Assembly: GCA_022841915.1 (NCBI GenBank)
Contig: JALHQN010000011.1
Span: forward strand, 1-64,000
Source of the DNA: Burkholderiales bacterium
GTDB taxonomy: Bacteria; Pseudomonadota; Gammaproteobacteria; Burkholderiales; WYBJ01
Length of the DNA: 64,000 bases
Direction of reading: 5' to 3'
Numbering within the stretch: position 1 is the first letter of the stretch; each line of letters opens with the position of its first letter. Below are positions 53,843-62,641 of the stretch, one piece after another. The translations under genes were made by a program, and so were the position numbers. The notes under the pieces were generated by a model. That model searched no databases. It had not been told where the DNA came from and saw nothing but the letters and a program-made list of their open reading frames with translations.

Positions 53843-54733
53843 ATGGACATGCAAAACACAGTCACCCGCACCCTCGCGCGCGTGATCGAGGCGATCGATA
53901 CTTCCGATGGCGCCGGGGTCAAGCTGCGTCGCAGCCTCGGTCGCGGGCAGGGCACCCGCGTCGATCCGTTCCTCATGCTCGACGAATTCTCCTCCGAGAA
54001 CCCGGACGATTACGTGGCCGGATTTCCGCCGCATCCGCATCGCGGCTTCGAGACCGTCACCTACATGCTCGACGGCCACATGCGGCACGAAGACCACCTG
54101 GGCAATCGCGGCGAGCTGCGCAGCGGCGGCGTGCAATGGATGACCGCCGGTCGCGGAATCATTCACTCCGAGATGCCGCAGCAGGAACGCGGCCGCATGC
54201 GCGGCTTCCAGCTCTGGATCAACCTGCCGGCGGCGGAGAAGATGAAAGCGCCGGCCTATCGGGATCTGCAGCCGGCCGAGCTTCCCGTGGTCGAGCTGGC
54301 CGACGGCACCCGGGTGAAGATCATCGCCGGCGAATTCGAGCACTCGGGGCAGATCACCGCCGGGCCCATCCAGGGCCTCACCACGGCACCGATCTACCTC
54401 GACGTGCACCTGCCGGCGGGCGCATCCTTTGCTCACCCGGTTGCAACGGGCCACAATGCCTTCATCTACATCTACGAGGGCAGCTTGTCGGTCGGCGCCG
54501 CCGGGGCGAGCCAGCCGTTGCCCGAAAGAAGCGCCGGGGTGTTGTCGCCGGGAGACCGAATCGAGGCGCAAGCCGGCCCGCACGGGGCCCGCTTCCTCCT
54601 GCTGGCTGCCCGTCCGATCGGCGAGCCGGTCGTGCAGCACGGTCCCTTCGTGATGAACACGCCGGACGAAATTCGACAGGCGATCGCCGACTACCAGGCG
54701 GGGCGATTCGGCGAGCGGGCGCAAGCACAGTAG
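53843..54733 (+). CDS. Pirin-family protein
   Basis: A bicupin protein of 296 residues. The N-terminal cupin has the metal ligands in FPPHPHRGFETVTYMLDGHMRHEDH (His-rich) and the Glu in IIHSEMP. The second cupin (HPVATGHNAFIYIYEGSLSVG) lacks the metal set, as is usual in pirins. Some pirins have quercetin 2,3-dioxygenase activity, others act as redox regulators. GGAG precedes the ATG. The short gap after azoR implies one operon under the same LysR regulator, so a role in quinone or flavonoid stress response is a reasonable inference. Confidence 0.9.
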   Translation: MDMQNTVTRTLARVIEAIDTSDGAGVKLRRSLGRGQGTRVDPFLMLDEFSSENPDDYVAGFPPHPHRGFETVTYMLDGHMRHEDHLGNRGELRSGGVQWMTAGRGIIHSEMPQQERGRMRGFQLWINLPAAEKMKAPAYRDLQPAELPVVELADGTRVKIIAGEFEHSGQITAGPIQGLTTAPIYLDVHLPAGASFAHPVATGHNAFIYIYEGSLSVGAAGASQPLPERSAGVLSPGDRIEAQAGPHGARFLLLAARPIGEPVVQHGPFVMNTPDEIRQAIADYQAGRFGERAQAQ

Positions 54734-54766
54734 CACTTTCGTCGACGAACGCAGAAGGATGACAGG

Positions 54767-55057
54767 ATGCGAGCGATCAGGCTGGTGGCAGGATGCATGA
54801 TGGTCGGGGCGGTGAGCGTCGTGGCGCTCGCGCAAGACCGGGCGTCGCCCTACGACACCCACCCCGAGTGCACCGAGCGCACGACCAGCGGCACCGCGCC
54901 CGAGTGCGTGCTGCCGGCCGAGGGCGAGCCGCGCCAGACCTACCCGCCGTCCGCCAAGACGGCGCCGAAACCTCCGCCGGCGAAACCGCCGGCGCCGCCG
55001 CCCTCTTCTCCCCCGATGTCGGGCCCGAGTCCGACGCGGCCGGGCGCAATGCGCTGA
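54767..55057 (+). CDS. Small exported Pro-rich protein
   Basis: A 96-residue protein with a Sec signal peptide (LVAGCMMVGAVSVVALAQ) and a mature part beginning DRASPYDTHPECTERTTSG, with two cysteines 12 residues apart. The C-terminal half is a Pro/Ala/Ser-rich low-complexity tail (PKPPPAKPPAPPP), likely extended and perhaps cell-wall- or membrane-spanning. An AAGGA lies upstream of the ATG. I know no family. It follows the pirin gene by 33 bp but appears unrelated, and may be cotranscribed by readthrough. Confidence 0.65.
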   Translation: MRAIRLVAGCMMVGAVSVVALAQDRASPYDTHPECTERTTSGTAPECVLPAEGEPRQTYPPSAKTAPKPPPAKPPAPPPSSPPMSGPSPTRPGAMR

Positions 55058-55158
55058 CCTCGTTAGCGCGGCGACCGCCCGGCATCCGTTATCATCCTGC
55101 TCCCAGCGCGGCGGCAACGTACTGCCGCGCATGCTCGCTACCACACCGGAGAATGCCC

Positions 55159-55998
55159 ATGATTTCGAGGCCCGTCTTGAACCGCTGTCTCGTCGCCGCA
55201 CTGCTCTGCTTGAGCACGGCTGCTCCCGCACAGACTCCGCCCAAAGGCGCCTACGAACCCCAGGTCGGACAACACGGCAAGGACGTGATCTGGGTGCCGA
55301 CCCCGCAAGCGCTCGTCGACCGCATGTTGGGTCTCGGCAAGGTCACCCCGCAAGACGTACTCGTGGACCTCGGCTCCGGCGATGGCCGCACGGTGATCAC
55401 GGCGGCCAAACGAGGGACACAAGCGCTGGGCATCGAATACAACCCGGACATGGTCGAGTTGTCACGCCGCAACGCGGAGAAGGCAGGCGTCACCGGCAAA
55501 GCCGAGTTCAAGCGCGCTGATCTGTTCGAAACCGACTTCTCCCACGCCACGGTCGTCACGATGTTCCTGCTGCCGGACATCAACATCCGTCTGCGCCCCA
55601 AGATTCTCGACATGAAGCCGGGCACGCGCATCGTCTCGAACTCGTTCACGATGGGCGAATGGAAGTGGGACGACTCCGTAGGCGCCTCCGCCGAGGAGGG
55701 CTGCACCAGTTACTGCACAGCGTACCTGTGGATCGTCCCGGCCAAGGTCGCTGGAAACTGGACGACGCCGCAAGGCACGCTGCAAATCGAGCAGGAGTTT
55801 CAGATGTTCTCCGGCACGCTGACCGTCAACGGCCGTCCGTCCAAGCTCATCAACACCAAGCTCGGCGGCGATCGGATCAGCTTCAGCGCCGGCGGCGCAA
55901 CCTACACCGGGCGGGTCAACGGAGATCGGATCGAGGGATCGGTCAAGAGCGGCGCCACCACCAGCCCCTGGAGCGCCTCGCGCGCGCCCAAGTCTTAG
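55159..55998 (+). CDS. Exported class I SAM-dependent methyltransferase-like protein
   Basis: A 279-residue protein with an N-terminal Sec signal peptide (PVLNRCLVAALLCLSTAAPAQ), then a Rossmann methyltransferase core: VLVDLGSGDGRTVITAA (motif I), GIEYNPDMVELSRRNA (motif II) and FKRADLFETDFSHATVVTMFLLP. The last about 90 residues form a separate beta-rich C-terminal part (GTLTVNGRPSKLINTKLGGD). Export of a SAM enzyme is unusual, since SAM is not known in the periplasm. The start is the second ATG (55159), 7 bases after GGAG. It lies 46 bp upstream of the UGSC selenoprotein gene on the same strand. Confidence 0.8.
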   Translation: MISRPVLNRCLVAALLCLSTAAPAQTPPKGAYEPQVGQHGKDVIWVPTPQALVDRMLGLGKVTPQDVLVDLGSGDGRTVITAAKRGTQALGIEYNPDMVELSRRNAEKAGVTGKAEFKRADLFETDFSHATVVTMFLLPDINIRLRPKILDMKPGTRIVSNSFTMGEWKWDDSVGASAEEGCTSYCTAYLWIVPAKVAGNWTTPQGTLQIEQEFQMFSGTLTVNGRPSKLINTKLGGDRISFSAGGATYTGRVNGDRIEGSVKSGATTSPWSASRAPKS

Positions 55999-56044
55999 CC
56001 GTCGAGATCGACACACAGCATCCCACCATCCGAAGGAGACGACG

Positions 56045-57772
56045 ATGCGCTTCGAGTTCCATGACCCTTCAGGCACGCTGCAGGTTACGCAAGCGCACGC
56101 CGCCCGAGTCGACACGCTCACAGGCAAGCGCATCGGCTTCCTGAGCAACGAGCAGTGGCAGGCGCATCGTATGCTGCCGGCCCTCAAGGCGCTCATCGAG
56201 GAGGATTTTCCCGGCGTCGAGGTGTTGCCCATCGACACTTTTCCGCAGGGCAACTCCGAGATCCTGAAGGAATCGACCGCCGCTCGGGTCAAGGAACTGG
56301 AGGTCGACGCGGTCATCGTCGGCAATGCCTCTTGAGGCTCCTGCGCCACAGCATGCGGCCGTGCAGCCGCTAGGTTGGAAGCAGCAGGGATCCCGACGGT
56401 CACCCTGGGACGGGCCGATTTCGTCGGCGTGTTCAAGAACGCGGTGGCGGGCCTCGGGCTGGCACCCGCCGGCGCCCTCGTCACCTTTCCGATGCCGATT
56501 TTTCTGCCCGGCAGCGACATCGCCCCGGTACAAGCCCGCAAGCAGGAGTTCTACGACGGCCTGATGCGCTGGAAGCCCGATGCCGGCGCCGCACCGAGCG
56601 AACGCGGCCCGATGATCGGGCTCGAGGCCGAGAGCTACGAAGCGGCGCTGACGCGCTTCAATCAGCTCGCCATCACCAATCTCTGGGGCGACGGCCTGCC
56701 GCTCTGGCTGCCCACGCCGGAGCGGGTCGAGTGGATGCTGCGGGGCGCCACCGTCCCCGCTTCACACGTGCTGGGCAAGATGCCGCCGCGCGGCGCCGTG
56801 GTGACGGTCGAGGCGTGTGCCGCGGCCCTGGCGATGGCGGGCGGGCGGCCGGAATACCTGCCCGTGCTGCTCGCCGCCGTGGAAGCTTTCCTCGACCCGA
56901 GCATGAGCACCGATCAGCTGCAGGCGGCCTCGGGCAGCGCCTTTCCCGTCGTCATCGTCAACGGGCCGATACGCAAGCAGATTCGCCTCAACACCGGCTT
57001 CGGCTGCCTCGGCCCCGATCCGCAGCATCCCGCGGGCGCCAGCATAGGCCGGGCGCTGCGCCTGATGCAGCAGAACCTGGGCGGCGCGCTGCCGGGCACC
57101 GGCGCGATGGCCAATTACGGCGGCATGCGCTACACCAACGCCGTGTTCGGCGAGGACGAAGAAGGCTTGCCTTCCGGATGGCTGCCCCACGGCACCGACC
57201 GGCACGGCTTCGAGCCCGGCACGAACTCGATCTCGCTCGTGTTCGCAAGCGGCGCGGCCAACATCCGCCGCCGCAGCGCGAAGAAGGAAACCGCCGAGGA
57301 GGATGCGTTACAAGGCATGTACCGGATGGCGGACTACCTGCGCGCCCCGAATCTGCACTGCATTCCCGGCTACACCGACGGCACACCGGGCGTGCTCATG
57401 ATGCCGAACATCGTCGCGCAGCGCATGGCCGAACTGGGATGGACCCAGAAGAAGATTCGCGATTTCCTCTGGGAGCATTCCAAGATACCGATGGCATTGC
57501 TGAAGCGATCGGGTTCCGTATCCTGGATCGAAGTCGATGCCAATCCAGTCACGCAGGCGTCGCTCGGCCTTGACCCTTGGCCGATCAGCGCCAAGCCGGA
57601 GAACCTGATCCTCGTCACCGCAGGCGGCGGCCATCCGACCAATTCGTACTGGCTGCAAGGCTATTCGTTCGGCGTCGCGGGACGGCGCATCGATCTGCCT
57701 CCGGACTATGCTCGACTGCTCGCCGAAGCCGACCGCGACCTCGGGTGCGGGTCGGACGCTTGCGTGATCTAA
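56045..57772 (+). CDS. UGSC-family selenoprotein, in-frame TGA read as Sec97 (575 aa)
   Basis: One continuous reading frame with a single TGA at 56333-56335. The TGA sits in NAS-(U)-GSC-AT, the motif that names UGSC-family (seleno)proteins, whose function is unknown. Upstream are 96 residues (RIGFLSNEQWQAHRMLPALK, ELEVDAVIVGNAS); after GSC the frame runs on through AAGIPTVTLGRADFVGVFKN and a large domain with SAFPVVIVNGPIRKQIRLN and GFGCLGPDPQHPAG, ending CGSDACVI. Codon use is the same on both sides, and no start codon after the TGA has a ribosome site. GGAG precedes the ATG at 56045. A stem-loop with SECIS geometry follows the TGA. Standard gene finders would split this into 96-aa and 465-aa genes. 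No selA, selB or selD is in this window. Confidence 0.88.
56336..56378 (+). promoter_or_regulatory. Bacterial SECIS candidate after the UGA codon
   Basis: Immediately after the TGA, GCGGC (56355-56359) and GCCGC (56366-56370) form a 5-bp GC stem with the six-base loop CGTGCA starting 24 nt after the UGA. The loop has G as its second base. UGA-to-loop spacing and the early loop G fit bacterial SECIS elements bound by SelB. A weaker outer pairing (CCA 56346-56348 with TGG 56376-56378) can extend the stem. Confidence 0.7.
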
Positions 57773-57843
57773 GGTCGAGCGTCGGCCGACCTCTGCGCAA
57801 AGCGCGTAGCCAGGCATGCGGGTCGGCGACTCGCATCGCCGAC
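57772..57843. terminator. Tandem hairpins between convergent genes
   Basis: AGGTCG (57772-57777) pairs with CGACCT (57787-57792). Then GTCGGCGA (57822-57829) pairs perfectly with TCGCCGAC (57836-57843) around CTCGCA. They lie between the UGSC selenoprotein stop and the end of the minus-strand hypothetical gene. No T-run on either strand; a bidirectional end-of-transcript role is plausible. Confidence 0.4.
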
Positions 57844-57851
57844 TCAGAAGG

Positions 57852-58475
57852 CTAGCGGCTGATCTGGACGGCCTGGACGAACAGGATCTCGCAGGCGCCG
57901 TTGCCGGTGTCTTCGCGGCTGAGCGAACTGCGCCACGACCAGCCGTCGCTGCCCTGGGCCTCGATGAGGTAGCCGCGCAGGCTCACGATGCTGCCGGTTT
58001 GCGCCCTTGCCAGCTCACGGGCCACTTCTTTCGATGCCGGCACCAGATGCACGTTGGCGCTGGAGACCTCGATCTCCCGATGCGGAATCGGCGGCTCGCC
58101 GCTGTAGCGCCAGTGATACCAGCGACCACTCTGGGAGATGGACAAGCGGCTGACCACGGCGGGATCCGACATCCGGCCCCAGCCCAGGGCGAAATCCACC
58201 GGCGACAAGCTGGATTCTCGCCCGATGTGATAGCGCTCGATGGAAAGCACTCGTGCTGTCACGGCGTACTCCGCCAGGGGCCGCACGGCAAGGCCGTTGA
58301 CATCGAACGCTGCCCGGCTCGCGATATCGCGCTGCACCGGAAGCTCGCGTTCAGTGGGTGCCGCGATGCGCACTTCCGGGGGCGGCGCGACCACGGCAAC
58401 CGCGCCAGGCTGCCGCATCCACAATTGCGTCAGTCCAACGACGACGACCACGGCAATCAGGAAGTTCTTGCCCAT
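57852..58475 (-). CDS. Conserved hypothetical, membrane-anchored (207 aa)
   Basis: An N-terminal anchor (NFLIAVVVVVGLTQLWM) is followed by a soluble domain. The mature part has VRPLAEYAVTARVLSIERYH, SPVDFALGWGRMSD, RWYHWRYSGEPP and IEVSSANVHLVPAS, a pattern I recall from uncharacterised proteins but cannot name. It has no catalytic motif I can identify. The start at 58475 (MGKNF) follows GAGG; another ATG at 58502 is in frame. It faces the UGSC selenoprotein gene; no partner gene is evident. Confidence 0.72.
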   Translation of the reverse strand: MGKNFLIAVVVVVGLTQLWMRQPGAVAVVAPPPEVRIAAPTERELPVQRDIASRAAFDVNGLAVRPLAEYAVTARVLSIERYHIGRESSLSPVDFALGWGRMSDPAVVSRLSISQSGRWYHWRYSGEPPIPHREIEVSSANVHLVPASKEVARELARAQTGSIVSLRGYLIEAQGSDGWSWRSSLSREDTGNGACEILFVQAVQISR

Positions 58476-58657
58476 GGACTTCAACCTCGATAGGAACAGC
58501 ACCCCCAGCCGAATCTGGAGCGCGCCCTTCCCTTACGGTCGCGGCCAAAAGATCTTTATCGGGACGATCGCCCGAAGCGCGCTGTTCGCTTGGAGCTGAA
58601 TACCGTCAGCGCGACGCTGCTCGAGCGCCGCCTACCGAGCCGGTGCGGCGTCTTTCG

Positions 58658-60496
58658 CTAACCGCGAAATCCCGGCGTGTACTGCTCGCCTATTCCCGGC
58701 TTGCTGCGGCCCATGCTGGGCAGCTCCCAAATGCCCGCCCCGGCGGGATTGGTGTCGGCACCGATGTTGGCGTCGATGAGGAACGGTCGCCCGGTCGCGA
58801 TGGCTTCCTTGATGGCCTGATTGAGGTCGGCGGCCTTGTCCACGCGCACGCCGTCGATCCCTGCCGAGCGCGCCATCGCCGCGAAGTCCGGGTTGTAGGG
58901 CTCGCCGGTCACGGGATGGCGGAAATCGGTCGCCAGTTCCCGTCCGCCGAGGTAGCCGCGCTGCAGGCCCCGGATCGACGCATAGGCGTAGTTGTTCCAG
59001 ACCACCCATACCACCGGAATAGAATACTCGAAGGCCGTCCCCAGCACGCTGGCATGCATGAAGAAGGCACCGTCGCCGCATACCGACACGCAGGGACGAT
59101 CCGGCGCGGCGAGCTTCGCGCCCAGCACCCCGGCCACGCCGAAGCCCATCGGGCCGAATCCCATGGAGCCGATCAGCGAATCGGGCCGGCGCGGCTCGCA
59201 AAACTGCAGCAGCCAGTTGTGATGCACGCCGATATCGCTGACGAGGATGGCGTCTTCGGGCAGCGCCTGGTCGATCTCGTGCGCAGCGCGCTGCGGATGG
59301 ATCGGCGTGGTGTCGGCCTGGAAACCGGGCGCGATGAACTCGTTCCATTGCTTGCGATAGCCCTCGATCGCCTGCAGCCATGCGAGGCGCGCAGGCGGGA
59401 TCTGCACATTCGCCCGCCGCGCATCCAGTTCGCCCAGCACCTGGCGCAGGAACGTGCGTACGTCGGCCATCAGACCGAGCGCCACTGGGTAATTGCGGCC
59501 GATCTCCTCGGGATCGATGTCGACGTGTATGAGCTTCGTGGGCGGAATCGTGAACGAGTAACCCGGGATCCACGAACTCGACGTGCGGTCGTCGAAGCGC
59601 ACGCCCAGGGCCAGCAGCACATCGGCCTGGCGCGCAGCATGATTGGCCTGGTAGGCACCGTTGCGCGCGATCAAACCCAGCGCCAACGGATGGCGCGAGG
59701 GAATGGCACCCGCGCCGCTGGCCGACCAGGCCACGGGAATCTGCAGACGCTCGGCCAGACGCAACAATTCTTCGGTGGCCTTGCCGTAACGCACGCCTTG
59801 TCCGACCAGGATCACAGGCCGCTCAGCGGCGAGCAGCATCTCGACCGCCTTGGCTACACCTTCGGGATCCGCGCCGCAGCGCGAACTGATGTTGGCGTTC
59901 CATGCTTCGGGCAGCGGTGTGCCGTCGGTGCACGGCTCGGTGAAGATGTCGAACGGGACGTCGAGGACCACGGGGCCGGGTCGTCCCGTCGTCATCGTCT
60001 TCCAGGCAAGCCGGGTGGAGATGGCCACTTGTTCGGGTCGCGTGGGCTGATACACCCGCTTGCAGTACGCTCGCACGGTCGAGGGGAAATCCGCCTGATG
60101 GTGCCGATAGGTTTCTTGAAAGGCGCCGCGATTGAACTGCGTCGTCGGCACGTTGCCGGTCACGGCCAGAAACGGCACCGAATCGAAGAAGGCATTGGCG
60201 AGCGAGATCGGCAGATTGGCCGATCCGGGCCCGCACGAGGTGAACGTCGCGCAAGGCTGGCCGGAGACTCGGTAGTACACGTCGGCCATGAAACCCGCGA
60301 CCGACTCGTGGTGCACCGAGACCGTCTTGATGGCTTCGCCCCTGGAATACAGCGAGTCGATGAAACCGATGTTGCCGTGTCCGCACAGGCCGAAGACATA
60401 GGGCACGTTCTCTCGGATCAGGTAGTCGACGATGACATCGGCACCGGTTTGGTCTGCGGGTGCGGGTGCATGGGCGGAATCCAATACGCTGCTCAC
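58658..60496 (-). CDS. Thiamine-diphosphate enzyme, acetolactate-synthase-like
   Basis: A TPP-dependent enzyme of 612 residues from a GTG start with GAGGAG upstream. The activating Glu is in SVHHESVAGFMADVYYR, the ThDP motif is GDGAFFMHASVLGTA continuing to WNNYAYAS, and the FAD/nucleotide middle domain has LLALGVRFDDRTSS and IHVDIDPEEIGRNYP. These segments match the acetolactate synthase large-subunit-like family; no regulatory small subunit or ilvC is adjacent, so it may be catabolic. It is unlike the TPP enzyme at 20-22 kb in the finer sequence. Divergent from a peptidase E homologue across a 514-bp gap. Confidence 0.87.
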   Translation of the reverse strand: MSSVLDSAHAPAPADQTGADVIVDYLIRENVPYVFGLCGHGNIGFIDSLYSRGEAIKTVSVHHESVAGFMADVYYRVSGQPCATFTSCGPGSANLPISLANAFFDSVPFLAVTGNVPTTQFNRGAFQETYRHHQADFPSTVRAYCKRVYQPTRPEQVAISTRLAWKTMTTGRPGPVVLDVPFDIFTEPCTDGTPLPEAWNANISSRCGADPEGVAKAVEMLLAAERPVILVGQGVRYGKATEELLRLAERLQIPVAWSASGAGAIPSRHPLALGLIARNGAYQANHAARQADVLLALGVRFDDRTSSSWIPGYSFTIPPTKLIHVDIDPEEIGRNYPVALGLMADVRTFLRQVLGELDARRANVQIPPARLAWLQAIEGYRKQWNEFIAPGFQADTTPIHPQRAAHEIDQALPEDAILVSDIGVHHNWLLQFCEPRRPDSLIGSMGFGPMGFGVAGVLGAKLAAPDRPCVSVCGDGAFFMHASVLGTAFEYSIPVVWVVWNNYAYASIRGLQRGYLGGRELATDFRHPVTGEPYNPDFAAMARSAGIDGVRVDKAADLNQAIKEAIATGRPFLIDANIGADTNPAGAGIWELPSMGRSKPGIGEQYTPGFRG

Positions 60497-61010
60497 TGAG
60501 TTCTCCTCGTCGATGTCTGGCCGCGCTCGGACCAAGCGTGGCACTATGCCACGGATCCTGCGGGCTTTCCATCGAGCCATACCGTGCCGCGACTGTCTGC
60601 TCGAACAGAGGCGACCTGCGCAGCGGCCACCTGTCGGCAGACATCGGAGGACGGCGAGTTCGAGTCGGCGCGAATCCGCTGCGCTCGGGCAAGCCGGTTG
60701 CGTTGCGGCCGAACGCCGCAGTCGCGCACGTCCTGCAGCGAGCAGGCGTCCTCGATGCAATAGTCATAGCGCCGAGCTTCTTGCTCCGGCGCGTCAAGAA
60801 GGCGAACGATGCGTTATCATCGTTCGCACCGCCGCTGGCACGGCTTCGCTGCAGCGCCAACCAAACGAACCTCATGCTAAGAGCACACGCCCCCCGTCAC
60901 CGCCCAGGTCTTGCGCCTGTCGTCGAAACCCGCGCTCGCGTCTCTGCGCCGCGTTCGCCTGCACGGATACTCACCTGCACGCATCGAGCACACGCGCCCG
61001 GGAGCGCTGC
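60497..61010. other. 514-bp divergent intergenic region with a perfect 26-bp palindrome
   Basis: Separates the TPP enzyme (minus) from the peptidase E homologue (plus). No gene is convincing; open frames on both strands are Arg-rich. The palindrome at 60802-60827 is listed separately. Promoters for both flanking genes should be here. Confidence 0.4.
60802..60827. promoter_or_regulatory. Perfect 10-bp inverted repeat upstream of the peptidase E homologue
   Basis: GCGAACGATG (60802-60811) and CATCGTTCGC (60818-60827) are perfect complements around CGTTAT. The centre contains TTATCAT, a plausible -10 element, so the repeat could be an operator overlapping a promoter for the downstream peptidase gene, about 180 bp away. 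Confidence 0.4.
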
Positions 61011-61766
61011 ATGAAGCGCATCGTGGCCATTGGCGGCGGCGGCTTCATGATGGAGGATGGCCCCTCCCTGATCGACGAGTACGTCCTGGGGCTCGCACGC
61101 ACGGCCTGCCCGAAGGTCTGCTTCATTTCCACCGCGAGCGGAGACGCGCAAAAGCACCTGGACAAGTACTACACCGACTTCAGCCGCTTTCGCGTCGAAC
61201 TGTCGCACCTCGCGTTTTTTCGCAAGACACTGCCCGGCGCGATCCCATTCGACCGCATCGACGAACGCCTGCGCGAGCAGGACGTGATCTACGTCGGCGG
61301 GGGCATTACCCGCAGCATGCTCGCTGTCTGGCGCGAATGGGGCGTGCCCCAGGCGCTGCGCAACGCCCTCGCAGGCGGCACCGTGCTCGCGGGCGTGAGT
61401 GCGGGCGCGATCTGCTGGTTCGAGTGGGGCGCCTCGGATTCGGCGTCACCCGGCACCCGCAGCGGTGCGCTGCGCTGCCTGGGCTTTCTCAAGGGGAGCT
61501 GCTCCCCGCACTGGGGCGGCGAAGTCCATCGGCGGCGCGAGTTTCACGCGATGGTGCGCCGTGGCGACGTGCCTGCGGGCTACGGCATCTGCGACGGCGC
61601 CGCCGTCCTGTTCGAGGATGCACGCATCGCCGAAGTGGTGAGCAACGACCCGGCGGCAGGCGCCTATCGGGTCGAACTCCTCGGCGACCGCCTGCACGAG
61701 ACCCCGCTGCCGGTCCGGCATCTGGTTCGCTCCCAGGAGAGCGGCGCGCGCCGCAACACCCGATAG
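61011..61766 (+). CDS. Peptidase S51 (peptidase E-like / cyanophycinase fold)
   Basis: A class-I glutamine-amidotransferase-like serine peptidase, 251 residues. It starts KRIVAIGGGGFMMEDGPSL, has VCFISTASGDAQKHL, VIYVGGGITRSMLAVWREWG and the nucleophile in GVSAGAICWFEWGASD. The later GYGICDGAAVLFEDARIAEV is typical. Peptidase E cleaves Asp-X dipeptides; others of the fold cut cyanophycin. The ATG at 61011 is preceded by GGGAG. It runs ahead of the racemase-like gene (38-bp gap) on the same strand and may be cotranscribed with it. Confidence 0.88.
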   Translation: MKRIVAIGGGGFMMEDGPSLIDEYVLGLARTACPKVCFISTASGDAQKHLDKYYTDFSRFRVELSHLAFFRKTLPGAIPFDRIDERLREQDVIYVGGGITRSMLAVWREWGVPQALRNALAGGTVLAGVSAGAICWFEWGASDSASPGTRSGALRCLGFLKGSCSPHWGGEVHRRREFHAMVRRGDVPAGYGICDGAAVLFEDARIAEVVSNDPAAGAYRVELLGDRLHETPLPVRHLVRSQESGARRNTR

Positions 61767-61803
61767 CATTTCATTTCAGCGATTCCAACGAAGGAGCCGC
61801 CTC

Positions 61804-62640
61804 ATGGCGCTACGCATCTGGCATCAAAGTTTCACCGTTCTCGGCGACCTTCCGGCCTATGTCGACGCTCTGAAGGCGCGCATCGCCGAAGTCGTCACCC
61901 CCGGCACCGAAGTCGTGCTGCACGGACAAGTGCCGGGCACTTACACGTCCGAATATCCCGGCACCGACCTGGGCTTCAATTTCCTCTATCGTCTGCACGA
62001 GCTGCAATGGGCAGCAGCCGCGCGCGAAGCCGAGCGCCAAGGGTTCGATGCAATGGTGCTAGCAAGCATCCCTTCGCCCATGATCAGGGAACTGCGCACG
62101 CTGGTGAACATCCCCATCGTCGGCTACGGCGAAACGGCCTTCAACCTCGCCGGCCTGTATGGACGCAAGGTCGGCATGCTGTTCTTCAACATCAACCGGC
62201 ACGACTTCTGGCTGGAGCAGGTGCGTCAGTGGGGTGTGGCCGAGCGCTTCGCCGGCATCGCCGCCGCCGGGGTGACCTTCGACGACGTGGTCAGCGCCCA
62301 TGTGGATCCGAGCAAGCTGCAAGGCGTGGTCGAGCGCATCGTCGCCAATGGCGAGAAGCTCGCGCGTGAAGCGGGGGCCGACGTGATCGTGCCGGGCGAA
62401 ATGCCGATGAACCTGCTGCTTGCCAAGGCCGGCGTGCATCACATCGGCGGCGCCACGGTAATCGATGGTATCGCCACCTGTTTCAAGATGGCCGAAACGC
62501 TGGTGAGCCTCAAGCAGCTTGCCGGCATGACGCCTAGCCGGCGCGGCTATTTCCATGCGCCCCCCGATCCCGAGCGGGTCGACCAGGTGCTCAAGTTCTA
62601 CGGCTTGCAGGATCTGGGCAAGCGTATTCCGGAGGCGTGA
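61804..62640 (+). CDS. Asp/Glu-racemase-superfamily protein lacking both catalytic cysteines
   Basis: A 278-residue protein with the two-lobed racemase fold, most like hydantoin/allantoin racemases by layout. The two catalytic Cys sites are altered: the first lobe reads LASIPSPMIRELRTLVNIP (Ser where Cys should be) and the second VIVPGEMPMNLLLAKAG (Glu where GCAGM is usual). The rest (IVGYGETAFNLAGLYGRKVG, VIDGIATCFKMAETLVSL) follows the family. It is probably not a racemase and may be a lyase/isomerase or binding relative. AAGGAG precedes the ATG. It is followed at once by a Bug receptor, an apparent receptor-enzyme pair. Confidence 0.85.
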   Translation: MALRIWHQSFTVLGDLPAYVDALKARIAEVVTPGTEVVLHGQVPGTYTSEYPGTDLGFNFLYRLHELQWAAAAREAERQGFDAMVLASIPSPMIRELRTLVNIPIVGYGETAFNLAGLYGRKVGMLFFNINRHDFWLEQVRQWGVAERFAGIAAAGVTFDDVVSAHVDPSKLQGVVERIVANGEKLAREAGADVIVPGEMPMNLLLAKAGVHHIGGATVIDGIATCFKMAETLVSLKQLAGMTPSRRGYFHAPPDPERVDQVLKFYGLQDLGKRIPEA

Positions 62641-62641
62641 G

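Noticed and set aside
56375-57772. A separate gene starting at TTG 56375
   Set aside because: No ribosome site at this start and the same frame is open upstream except for one TGA in a UGSC motif, so it is treated as part of the selenoprotein.
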